Shown here piece after piece: positions 21,286 to 31,637 of a stretch of DNA of 41,699 nucleotides. The notes beneath the pieces were generated by a model. The model made no database searches. It had not been told where the DNA came from and worked only from the letters and a program-made list of their open reading frames with translations. The translations under genes and the position numbers were made by a program. Source of the DNA: Gemmatimonadaceae bacterium. GTDB lineage: Bacteria > Gemmatimonadota > Gemmatimonadetes > Gemmatimonadales > Gemmatimonadaceae. The stretch lies in NCBI GenBank assembly GCA_025450035.1, contig JANWIF010000033.1, positions 1-41,699 of the forward strand, in the 5' to 3' direction. Every line of letters starts with the position of its first letter. Position 1 is the stretch's first letter.

Positions 21286-21548
21286 AGTTGTTGTCCGTCT
21301 CCCAGAGCCGGAGCCGCGTGAGTCGCGCCGGTTGCACGTCCGGCGCGAGCACGCGCCAGCAGGCCACGACGAGGTTCTCCGCCGTCGGATTGATCCCCTG
21401 CATGAAATCGACGTCGACGTTCAAGTTGTGATGGTCGATCTTGTTTACCACATGATGCTTCGTGATTCTCCGCCTCGCTCACGGCCGGGTTGTGCAATCG
21501 ATGGGCCGCGTTGAAGCTGAGCCGTCGCGTGACAGTGACTTGTGGCAT
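21263..21548 (-). pseudogene. queD: 6-pyruvoyl-tetrahydropterin synthase/QueD family, internally deleted and frameshifted
   Basis: Two halves of one family protein lie in different frames. From ATG 21548 the first half reads VTVTRRLSFNAAHRLHNPAV, the usual N-terminus with its first zinc histidine. From about 21450 another frame reads [14 protein letters not shown], then [13 protein letters not shown] and [13 protein letters not shown], the usual C-terminus. The middle is missing: about 40 residues including the catalytic cysteine and the HGHNY zinc motif. The join falls near 21445-21470, is out of frame and has no stop near the join, so the first frame reads on as nonsense into folE. As it stands the gene cannot make a working enzyme. 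It could be a real deletion in the organism or an assembly error. Confidence 0.78.
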
Positions 21549-21710
21549 GGGCGGGGGATAGAGACCAATCTAGGACGAACGCGGAGCGCCGACCGACGGT
21601 TCCCCCTGGCCCGCTTGAGTCGATCACACCGCGCATCTATGTTGCGCGGATTCAGCTTCCCCGCGAACGGGTGGAAGGACAGGACATTTCCTTAATGCGG
21701 ACAGCACCGG

Positions 21711-22925
21711 TTGAAAGTCAAGCTCACGCTCGCGGCGGTGTCCACGGTTGGTTCCGCTGCATGGTCCGCGTTGTGGACCTTCCCCAGCATGCTGCTGAGC
21801 GCCTTTCTCGTGGCATGGGCCGCGGAAGCCGCGCAGTTTCTCATCGCCCAGGGTCTCGCGCTCGCGATTCTGGCGTGGATCCAAACCCTGCCGGAGTTGG
21901 CCGTCGAAGCAGTGATCGCATGGCAAGCCGGACACGATCCGTCATATTGCTTCGTGGCTGCGCCACCACAGGGATGTACGGCGCACCTGGCAATCGCCAA
22001 TTTCACCGGCGCCGTGCGGCTGCTCATTGGCCTCGGCTGGCCCATGATCTATTTAGTCGCCGCGATCTATCGCCGGCGACGCGGAGCAGGCGAACGCCGA
22101 CTGGCTCCGATTCTTCTGCACGATGAGCACGCCGTCGAGATCATCGCCACCGTGCCGCCGCTGCTGTATTTCGTCTGGATCTGGTATAAGGGGACGCTGG
22201 GCCCAATCGATGCCGTCGTGCTCCTTGCGATGTACGTTGCGTACCTGGCCATTCTCTGGCGCTTTCCGCCAAAGAGCGAGGAGTCGTTGGACGATGTGCC
22301 GCGCGTGTCACGTTGGGCGTATACGCGGCCGGGCAAATGGCGCATTGTGGCGATCGGGTCGTTGTTTCTCGCAGGCGGCGCGCTGGTGTATCTCACGGCA
22401 CATCCATTCCTGAATTCGCTGCTGGCCATCGCCACGACGTTCGGCGTGAGCGAGTTCGTGTTTGTTCAATGGGTCGCGCCCTTTCTGAGCGAGTTTCCGG
22501 AGAAGGTCTCAGCGTTCCACTGGGCCAAGCGCGTGCGCACGGCACCGCTGGCGCTCATGAATATGGTGTCGAGCAACGTCAATCAATGGACCGTGCTGGC
22601 GGCCGCGATTCCTATCGTGTTCTCGGTGGCTCGTGGTGGACCAGCGGCGCTCCCACTCGATGGCGTGCAGCGACTGGAGGTGCTGCTCACGGTGCTACAG
22701 AGCGTGGTCGCCGCGCTGGTGCTGGCGCGCATGCGATTCGAGTGGTGGAACGCGGCCGGGCTGTTCCTGCTCTGGCTGGCGCAGTTTCTGGTGGACCACT
22801 GGCGAGAGGAAGTTGCGGTACTGTACGCCGTGTGGGCACTGGTGCAAGTTCTGTCGTGGGTCTGGATGCGCCCCACAGCGCCGCGCATCTTCTGGCGGCT
22901 CGTTCGCCGGCGCAGAACCGCGTAG
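21711..22925 (+). CDS. divergent Ca2+/cation antiporter (CaCA-like) membrane protein
   Basis: This 404-residue protein has about ten hydrophobic helices. Two internally related regions resemble the alpha repeats of the CaCA superfamily. The first has IQTLPELAVEAVIAW, then ANFTGAVRLLIGLGWP. The second has GVSEFVFVQWVAPFLSEFPE, then MVSSNVNQWTVLAAAIP. The acidic Pro-Glu positions expected to bind cation are kept, but the usual GSN signatures are altered. About 20 extra residues with two cysteines (SYCFVAAPPQGC) sit inside the first repeat. TTG 21711 is the start that keeps the full first hydrophobic segment; upstream support is weak, so the start is uncertain. It is probably an inner-membrane exchanger of unknown ion. 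Confidence 0.68.
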   Translation: MKVKLTLAAVSTVGSAAWSALWTFPSMLLSAFLVAWAAEAAQFLIAQGLALAILAWIQTLPELAVEAVIAWQAGHDPSYCFVAAPPQGCTAHLAIANFTGAVRLLIGLGWPMIYLVAAIYRRRRGAGERRLAPILLHDEHAVEIIATVPPLLYFVWIWYKGTLGPIDAVVLLAMYVAYLAILWRFPPKSEESLDDVPRVSRWAYTRPGKWRIVAIGSLFLAGGALVYLTAHPFLNSLLAIATTFGVSEFVFVQWVAPFLSEFPEKVSAFHWAKRVRTAPLALMNMVSSNVNQWTVLAAAIPIVFSVARGGPAALPLDGVQRLEVLLTVLQSVVAALVLARMRFEWWNAAGLFLLWLAQFLVDHWREEVAVLYAVWALVQVLSWVWMRPTAPRIFWRLVRRRRTA

Positions 22926-22948
22926 CCGAACTCGAAGGGTATGATGCA

Positions 22949-22976
22949 ACGAGCCCCGCCGGTGGGCGGGGCTCGT
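22949..22976 (+). other. strong GC hairpin after the exchanger gene
   Basis: A 12-bp perfect stem (22949-22960 with 22965-22976; core GAGCCCCGCC/GGCGGGGCTC) with a GGTG loop lies 23 bases after the exchanger stop. It is followed by AAAATT rather than a T tract, so it is not a standard intrinsic terminator. It could still protect or end the message. The rest of this gap (22977-23175) is relatively AT-rich and holds two smaller hairpins, CCCC-GCACT-GGGG and CTTCA-CTT-TGAAG (23150-23162), but no gene I recognise. Confidence 0.6.
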
Positions 22977-23175
22977 AAAATTGGAACGAAGAGGATTTTT
23001 GAAGCCCCGTCGAATGTATGAGGTCCTCACCCTGTCTTTCGCCTTCCCCGCACTGGGGCGTGACGTCAACAGAGTTTATCGAACCCACCCGAGAGACTTG
23101 TTGGCTCAAAAATTAGAGCTCTTCGTCCCGTTGTCGACCGGAATGTAGCCTTCACTTTGAAGCGAGTCAATTCAG

Positions 23176-23409
23176 ATGGCCACCCCAGGACCTCACCGAT
23201 TACTGTATGTCATCGCGTATCCACTCGCGGCAATCATGCTGGTGTTCTGGGCGGTGATGACCTTTGCGTTCTCGGGTCCGGGATGGGTTCACCTCTTCCT
23301 GTCGCTGGGTCTGTTCTTCCTCATCTGGCGCATCGTGGCCGGCGGCACGGAGGACGCGTGGCAACGCTACGTCGCGCAGCACGCCAGCAAGCGAAAGAAG
23401 GACGACTGA
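23176..23409 (+). CDS. small membrane protein of unknown function
   Basis: This 77-residue protein has two predicted membrane helices (LLYVIAYPLAAIMLVFWAVM, about 9-28, and VHLFLSLGLFFLIWRIVAG, about 38-56) and a charged C-terminal tail ending KRKKDD. I do not recognise the family. The coding look is good: clear hydrophobic helices with positive charges after the second. The ATG lacks a strong ribosome site. It lies between the exchanger and a convergent permease and may have its own promoter in the preceding gap. Confidence 0.62.
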   Translation: MATPGPHRLLYVIAYPLAAIMLVFWAVMTFAFSGPGWVHLFLSLGLFFLIWRIVAGGTEDAWQRYVAQHASKRKKDD

Positions 23410-23439
23410 CCAACGGTGTGGGCACGCCGGTCGTCGCCG

Positions 23440-24675
23440 TCAGCGGATCACGAACACGAGCGCCGCGATGCCCCACAGCAGCGTCAGCACGGTCACGGGC
23501 ACGCCGGCTCGCAGCACATCGACGAACCGCAGCGTGACTCCCCGTGCCGCCGCGCGCTCGGCCACGATCAGCGTCGCCATCGAGCCGAGCAGCGTCAGGT
23601 TGCCGGCGAAGGTCGAGCTCATGGCCATCACCAGCCAGACGAACCGTGCGTTAGGCAGGTGGGGCACGACGGGCCGCCACAGGATCACCGCCGGTACGTT
23701 GGACACGAGATTGGACAGCGCCGTCATCGCCGCGCTCACCACCGCGGCATCGTGCCACATCGTGCCGGTCAGCGCGCCTGCCGCGCGGCTCGTCAGGTCC
23801 ACGAACAGCGGAAGCGATTCGACGCCGCGCATGAGTACGAAGAGCGCGGCGAAGAACAGGAGCAGCGTCCACTCCAGCCGGGCGAACACCTCCGAGGCAT
23901 CGCGCCGTCCAATCGCGATCATCAGCGATCCGGCGGCGATCGCGACGACGGGCAGCGAGAGGCCCGCCAGCCACGCCGCCAGCGCGCCGGCGAACAGCAC
24001 CAGCGCCTTGGTCACGAGGACGCGGTCGAAGGGTGCTATCGCGTTAGGCGCAGGGGCCGCGGCCGGCCCGGCCCGCAAATCGCGCCGGAATCCGATCGCC
24101 AGCACGCCGTACACGATTGCCAGCGCGCCCAACGCGGGAAGCGCGAGCGCTCCCAGGAACGCGCCGTAGCCGATCCCGCTCGAAACGCCGATCAGCATGT
24201 TCTGGGGATTGCCCGTGAGGGTCATCGCGCTGCCCACGTTGGATGCGAACGCAATGCCGAGGAGGTACGGAAGCGGGCGCAGCCGCAACGCCTCGAGCGC
24301 GCTCAGCACGAGCGGGACGAACACCAGACAGACGGTATCATTGAGAAAGAGCGCCGACAGCACGCCGCTGGCAACGATAATGCCCGCCAGGAGCGCGCGC
24401 GGCGACCGCAGGCGGGCGACGAGTCGTACGGCGGCCCAGTCAAAGAAGCCGCCCAGCTCCAGGTAGCCGGTGAGCAGGAGGACGCCGAGCAGGAAGACGA
24501 TCACGTTCATGTCGATCGCCGCCGCGGCGTCGGATGCCGGCAGGCCTCCTAACACCACCATGGCCACGGCGCCGAGCAGCGAGGCGGCGGGCCGGTTGAT
24601 GCGCAGGCCGGGCAGTTGTTGGGCGGCGATGAGGATATACGTGAGCACGAAAATCGCCAGGCGGGTCGTGGTCAC
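23440..24675 (-). CDS. ArsB/NhaD-type anion or Na+ permease (SLC13-like)
   Basis: This 411-residue integral membrane protein has about eleven hydrophobic helices. The family motifs are visible: FLNDTVCLVFVPLVL in the first half, NVGSAMTLTGNPQNMLIG (the NxGSA-x-TxxGNPQN loop of ion transporters such as ArsB, NhaD and CitM), and in the second half TALSNLVSNVPAVIL and MSSTFAGNLTLLGS, the matching inverted-repeat loops. The substrate (arsenite, Na+/H+, citrate or other dicarboxylate) cannot be read from sequence. I chose GTG 24675; it lies only 14 bases from the divergent ATG of the next gene, so a later start such as GTG 24648 is possible. Confidence 0.85.
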   Translation of the reverse strand: MTTTRLAIFVLTYILIAAQQLPGLRINRPAASLLGAVAMVVLGGLPASDAAAAIDMNVIVFLLGVLLLTGYLELGGFFDWAAVRLVARLRSPRALLAGIIVASGVLSALFLNDTVCLVFVPLVLSALEALRLRPLPYLLGIAFASNVGSAMTLTGNPQNMLIGVSSGIGYGAFLGALALPALGALAIVYGVLAIGFRRDLRAGPAAAPAPNAIAPFDRVLVTKALVLFAGALAAWLAGLSLPVVAIAAGSLMIAIGRRDASEVFARLEWTLLLFFAALFVLMRGVESLPLFVDLTSRAAGALTGTMWHDAAVVSAAMTALSNLVSNVPAVILWRPVVPHLPNARFVWLVMAMSSTFAGNLTLLGSMATLIVAERAAARGVTLRFVDVLRAGVPVTVLTLLWGIAALVFVIR

Positions 24676-24689
24676 GCGCAGGAGGGCCG

Positions 24690-25688
24690 ATGGAGGAGTT
24701 CGAACGGGAGGACGCGATGCCGCCGGATGCCAAGCTCGGGCCGCCCGCCGACGCACGGGGGACGGTGGTGGTCACCGGAGCCGCGGGGTTCGTGGGCACG
24801 CACGCGTGTCGCGCGCTCGTCCAGCAAGGGTGGACAGTGCGCGTCGTCGTGCGGCGCGCGCAGCGCGCGGCACAGCAGCTGGCGGGGATCCCGGTGCACT
24901 ACGTGGTCGGGGACCTGCGGCAGGCGGCAACCCGGAGCGATGCGGTGCGCGGCGTGACGACTGTCGTCCACCTGGCCGCGATCGCCATCGAGCGCGCCGG
25001 GCAATCGTACGAAGAGGTGAACACCAACATGACTGCCGCGCTGATCGAAGCGGCGCGCGCGGCCGGCGTGCGGCGCTTCGTGCACATGTCGCAGAATGGC
25101 GCGTCGAGCGCGTCGCCGCATCGTTTTCTGCGCAGCAAGGGGGTGGCCGAGGAGCACGTGAGAGCGAGCGATCTCGATTGGACGGTGTTCCGTCCGTCGG
25201 TGATTTTCGGTCGCGGCGACGAGTTCGTGACCGTGCTGGCGCGATTGGTTCGCCTGTCGCCGGTAATCTACCCGCTTCCCGGCGGCGGCACGGCGCGCTT
25301 CCAGCCTGTGTCTGTCACCGACGTCGCCCACGCGATCGCCGCCGCGGTGCGCCGACCCGACACGGTCCGGCAGAGCTATCCCCTGGGCGGTCCGGAGGCG
25401 TTGACCCTTCGCGAGATGATCGAGCGTATACTCGGCGCCATGGGCACCTCGCGCATCCTGGTTCCGGTTCCAGTGACGGTGCTTCGCCCGATCATCGCCA
25501 TCGCCCAGCGCGTGTTCCCTCGTCCGCCAGTCACCACCGCGCTCCTCGGGCTGCTGGCCCTCGACAACACGGTTCCCGATTCGACCGCATGGGCCACGTT
25601 AGGCGTCGGGTCGACGCCGTTCACGGCCGGCGAGCTCGCGTATCTGCGTAGCATCACAGTGCGCGAGGCGTGGACGGCTATGTGGTAA
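24690..25688 (+). CDS. NDUFA9-like atypical SDR (NAD(P)H-binding protein)
   Basis: This 332-residue protein has an extended Rossmann domain: VVVTGAAGFVGTHACRALVQ (cofactor loop TGAAGFVG at 29-36), VHLAAIAIERAG and FVHMSQNGASS. The strand-helix order is that of the complex I NDUFA9-like/atypical SDR group. The usual Tyr-x-x-x-Lys is replaced by a FLRSKGVAEEHVRAS segment, in which the lysine is kept. The C-terminal half (RFQPVSVTDVAHAIAAAV, YPLGGPEALTLREMIERI) is also typical. Members act as ubiquinone-linked assembly factors or sugar/quinone reductases; the role here is open. GGAGG lies just upstream of ATG 24690. Confidence 0.88.
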   Translation: MEEFEREDAMPPDAKLGPPADARGTVVVTGAAGFVGTHACRALVQQGWTVRVVVRRAQRAAQQLAGIPVHYVVGDLRQAATRSDAVRGVTTVVHLAAIAIERAGQSYEEVNTNMTAALIEAARAAGVRRFVHMSQNGASSASPHRFLRSKGVAEEHVRASDLDWTVFRPSVIFGRGDEFVTVLARLVRLSPVIYPLPGGGTARFQPVSVTDVAHAIAAAVRRPDTVRQSYPLGGPEALTLREMIERILGAMGTSRILVPVPVTVLRPIIAIAQRVFPRPPVTTALLGLLALDNTVPDSTAWATLGVGSTPFTAGELAYLRSITVREAWTAMW

Positions 25689-25743
25689 AGCGGAGCGATG
25701 GCTGGCCAAGTATGCGAGCGAACCGCCGGCCTGGGGACGGCGC

Positions 25744-26720
25744 CTAGATCTCCCAATTGCTCCAGACCAGCGCTCCGTCCAGCGCCAACGGCTCAGCGTA
25801 ATTCTCGAGCGTCATGCGCAGGTCGGTCCATCGCACACGGCCGCCCAGAGCGATGAGCGTGGCGTAGGCTTCGAGGTAGTCCGTCTGCGTACGGAATGCG
25901 ACGCGGCGGGTGCCGCTGCGGCGCGCATAGTCGGCCAGCGCGATCACGGCCGGGCGGAGGCCGGCGCCGGCGGCCAGCACCAACTTGAGCACGCGCGTTT
26001 CCTCGCGCGACCGCCCCTCGACTAACGGTGCGGTGTGACAGAGCGCGAATCCCACCAGGCGGCCACTCGTCCGGAACAGCACCGTGTCGCCGAGTCCGAG
26101 TTCCTCGGTGAGCGCGAGCTCGCGGGTGAAGTCATAACCCGGGATCACGCCGTCCACCAACTGGCGGCACTCCTCGAGCGCGGCCACCTGGTCGCGCGCG
26201 CCCAGCTTGCCTAACAGCAGGGGCGCGTGATCGGCGTGCGCGCCATCCAACGTGACGGTGATGGTCAGCCGTCCGGGAACGAAGCCGAGTGCCGAATAAA
26301 AACCAATGTTGTCCATCGTGCGGGGCATGGTCTCGAGGCCGATCGTGGTGGCGCGGGCGCGTTGCAGCCAGGCGATACCCGAGCCCACGATGTCCTTCCC
26401 CACGCCCGAGCCCTGGCTCTCCGGCCGCACGGCGAGGGGTCCCATCCACCCTTCGGCTCCCGAGCCGTGCACGATGTTGAACGCGACGATCTCGCCGCGT
26501 TCGTCGCGCCAAAGCAGCGCGCCCGCTCCGGCATCCTCGATGGCGTAGCGCCAGATGAGCGGGTTGAGATACGGAACGCGAACGCCTACCAGCCCATCGC
26601 GGCGATACCGCTCGGTGAAGCTGTCGCTAAACACCTGGTTGAGCGCCGGGATGTCCTCCACGCGCGCCTGTTGCGGGCCGTCGGGGTGGTGGCCGGTGCG
26701 CCACGAGCGGGCGATCGCCA

Positions 26721-26721
<1 letters not shown>
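25744..26721 (-). CDS. GNAT-family acetyltransferase
   Basis: This 325-residue protein has a clear GNAT domain in its first half. The acetyl-CoA loop is LAVRPESQGSGVGKDIVG (Gln103-Lys109 motif), preceded by IVAFNIVHG and followed by DNIGFYSALGFVPGR. The second half (about 200-320) has strands and helices like a second, degenerate GNAT-like fold (LVGFALCHTAPLV, RVLKLVLAAGAGLRPAVIALADYA). Such tandem proteins acetylate amines on small molecules or proteins; the substrate is unknown. ATG 26721 shares one base with the sbcC stop (TGATG), so translation is coupled to sbcC. Confidence 0.87.
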
Positions 26722-29191
<2,470 letters not shown>

Positions 29192-29192
<1 letters not shown>

Positions 29193-30415
29193 TATTCCGC
29201 CCCGCCCAGACCGACGTCGCCGCCGGCCGGCCCCCACATCTGTTCTGATGCCGCGTCCGCTTCGGCGAGATACTCGACGCCTAACGACACGAGTGCCGCG
29301 CGGTCCAGGTCCGCGTCCAGCGGTCGTCGCGCGAGATAGCCCTCGACCATCTCCTTGAGCGTCAACCGGCGCCCGCTCACGCCGCCCACCGGCATTCCCG
29401 GCCGCAACCCATCGGGCTTGCGCGCGTCCAGATGAAAGTGCAGCGCCCGCCGCTTGTACTCGCGCAGCATGCGCTGGTCGAGCTCGCGCACCACGTGGCG
29501 CGGCACGTCGCGCACGACGATGCGCACGATGCGGTCGTCGATCCCGCCTGGATACCCGGTCACCCGTTCGCGGATGGCCGTGTCGAGCTCCGCGGGCGAC
29601 ATCCCGCGGGCCGCGATGGCCGGCAGATCCACCAGGCGATGGACGCCCTCGATAGGATGGAAGCGATGCACCTTCGCATCCAGATCGTACTCGATGAAGC
29701 CCTTGCCGGGCACACCCGTGGCCCGCTCCTCGATCACCTCGCCCCACACGTTAGGCGAAGCATACTCGAGCGATCCGGCATAGTATGCGTTGGGCGCGAC
29801 CTCGTGATGCACGTGATAGTGCCCCAACGCCACGTAGGCCCAGCTTGGCGGATCGATGGCGGACCGCGAAACCGGTACGGCGGCCCGCTCCACGCCGGCC
29901 AGGCGCGGGGGGATGGCACCCTCGACCTCCAGGTGCATCAGCAGCACGTTGTGTCGCGCGTCGGGATCGCGCGTCAACGGCGGCAGATCCACACCCAACG
30001 GCAGATCCGGAACCGCCAGCACGCTCAGGCCTAACGCGGGGAACCCGAGCCGCTCGGGTCCATCCGCCACGACGTGCACGCCGATGCGCGAAAACAGCTT
30101 GAGAATGCAGCCGGTCTCGGTCGCGCGCGGGCGATCGTGATTCCCCGCGATCATGATCACCGGCGCGTCGGGAAGCGCGCCCCGCAGGCGCTGCAGCTCG
30201 ACGAACGCATCGATGATCGCCGCGTTCATCGGACGCACCGAATGGAACACGTCGCCAGCAATCAGCACCACGTCAGGACGCAGCTCGATCACGCGATCGA
30301 CGGCCCGCTGGAACGCCAGCGCGACGTCCGCTTCGCGCTGGTTGATCCCGTCGGGCGTCAGGCGGTGGTACTGGCGAAAGCCGAGGTGAAGGTCGGCCAA
30401 GTGGACGAGGCGCAC
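29192..30415 (-). CDS. sbcD: SbcD/Mre11-type DNA exonuclease subunit
   Basis: This 407-residue manganese-dependent phosphoesterase has all motifs of the family: HLADLHLG (Asp8, His10), VVLIAGDVFHS (Asp55), MIAGNHDRP (Asn92, His93), LLMHLE and YVALGHYHVHH. A C-terminal capping domain follows (GYPGGIDDRIVRIVVRDVP). It cuts double-stranded ends and hairpins with SbcC. I chose GTG 30415, immediately before the first strand (VRLVHLADLH); the longer TTG/GTG frame to 30454 adds unrelated residues. It lies directly upstream of sbcC and overlaps it by one base. Confidence 0.94.
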
Positions 30416-30422
30416 ACTGCAA

Positions 30423-30441
30423 GTTAGCTCGATACCGCTAA
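30423..30441. repeat. short inverted repeat upstream of sbcD
   Basis: GTTAGC at 30423-30428 and GCTAAC at 30436-30441 flank an 8-base spacer, just before the sbcD start on the minus strand. It may be an operator or a small hairpin; the half-sites are short and chance is possible. Confidence 0.3.
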
Positions 30442-30482
30442 CCCGACCAGCCACTTAGGGATAGCCCACCACGGCCAAGCGG

Positions 30483-31379
30483 TCAATGCGCCGCGCTGGT
30501 GTGCATGCGCTGCGAGATACGTGTTTGCATGCGCACCGGAGTAGCCGCTGCGCCGGACACCGGCATCAACGTCGACACCAGCAGGATCGTCGCGCGCGCG
30601 TCGATCCACCATCCGCGGTTCCGATCCACGCACAGCGAGCCCGACACGCTGCCCGACGAGCTCACGCGCAGCCCGTTAGCAAGTGGACGAGCCCCCGGAT
30701 CACGCGTGAGTGTGCCGTGCATGGAGACGAATGCCAGTGACCCATCGCCCGCCAGGGAGTCGAGACGGTACGTGGCGCGCAGCGTGGCCGCGTAACCGTT
30801 GCTCGAGCCGCCGAGCACCGGAAGCGAAGTGGTGCGCTGCCACGTCTGCCCCACGTGGACTGCGCGATCGGGAAGCGTGGCGGGCATTCCGGATACGACA
30901 GCGCGCACGTCCGCGGAAAGCAGTGCCGGCACCGCGAGCACGGACGCGGACCCATTGGGCGCGATGTGCAACTTCACCTGCTGCCCTTGCATGCTGCGGC
31001 GCGCGGATTCCGCCTGCGCCGGCTCGCCGTCGGTCGCCAGCGCCACCGAGTCGGTGATGGTCGTCACCGTGGTGCCGGTCTCATCACTCCCCTGCACCAG
31101 CACGTGAGACAGCAGCAGCAGCGACGTCCGCATGGTCATCGTCGTGTCGGCACCGCGCACATGAACGGTGCCGGTCATCTCGACGTCCTGCTCGAAGCGT
31201 GTGTAGAGCGTGTCGCCCACGTGCGGCCGGATGCGCAGCACGATGTCGCGCGCCGCGCTCTGCGCGCGGACCGCAACCGGCGCCAGTGCCGCGGCAGCGC
31301 CGAGTATGGCCATCAGGCGCCACGCAGGCTTCTGCCCAACCGGAATGGCACGCCGTGCATTGTGGTATACGAAGGACAT
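30483..31379 (-). CDS. secreted protein of unknown function
   Basis: This protein of about 298 residues has an N-terminal signal (RLMAILGAAAALAPVAVRAQ, cut after RAQ). The mature part is beta-rich with many Thr and Ser: VLRIRPHVGDTLYTRFEQDVEMTG, then TMTMRTSLLLLSHVLVQGSDE, and near the end a conserved-looking DRNRGWWIDARATILLVST. I do not recognise a named domain, though the layout (a repeated RIRP-x-x-GDTLYTRF strand plus MTGT) looks like a family of exported beta-barrel or beta-sandwich proteins with a DUF6263-like feel. ATG 31379 gives the long basic n-region; ATG 31313 would also leave a signal peptide. It stands 67 bases upstream of sbcD on the same strand and is probably separate from it. 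Confidence 0.72.
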   Translation of the reverse strand: MSFVYHNARRAIPVGQKPAWRLMAILGAAAALAPVAVRAQSAARDIVLRIRPHVGDTLYTRFEQDVEMTGTVHVRGADTTMTMRTSLLLLSHVLVQGSDETGTTVTTITDSVALATDGEPAQAESARRSMQGQQVKLHIAPNGSASVLAVPALLSADVRAVVSGMPATLPDRAVHVGQTWQRTTSLPVLGGSSNGYAATLRATYRLDSLAGDGSLAFVSMHGTLTRDPGARPLANGLRVSSSGSVSGSLCVDRNRGWWIDARATILLVSTLMPVSGAAATPVRMQTRISQRMHTSAAH

Positions 31380-31420
31380 GCCTTGCGGGATCTTTGGAAT
31401 GCGGAGAAGTCGCACGATAC

Positions 31421-31439
31421 GTACACCGGCGTACACCGG
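31421..31439. repeat. tandem direct repeat GTACACCGG x2 between divergent genes
   Basis: Two perfect copies of GTACACCGG (31421-31429 and 31431-31439) are separated by one base, one helical turn apart. They lie in the 258-base gap (31380-31637) between the divergent secreted-protein and lipoprotein genes, 42 bases from the minus-strand start. The spacing suits a regulator bound to one face of DNA. The rest of this gap shows no other clear signal. Confidence 0.4.
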
Positions 31440-31637
31440 TGGGGTGCCGATGCTCCCGCCGCGAACGGACGGGGCCGTACCGGCGACACCGTTGCATTCG
31501 GCTGGCGCCCCGCGTCCATGAGATGCGAGAGAGCGGCGCGTTCCGGGCGTCGCACGGTCACTCGGCACGGGCACCGGACACACGATGCCGCGACTCGCGA
31601 AGGCCACCGCGCCCTCTACCGGACTCTTGCGACCATT

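Noticed and set aside
30855-31637. Long plus-strand reading frame upstream of the lipoprotein at 31638.
   Set aside because: It is antisense to a secreted protein with a clear signal peptide and has an Arg/His-rich composition typical of shadow frames; the lipoprotein signal begins at 31638.
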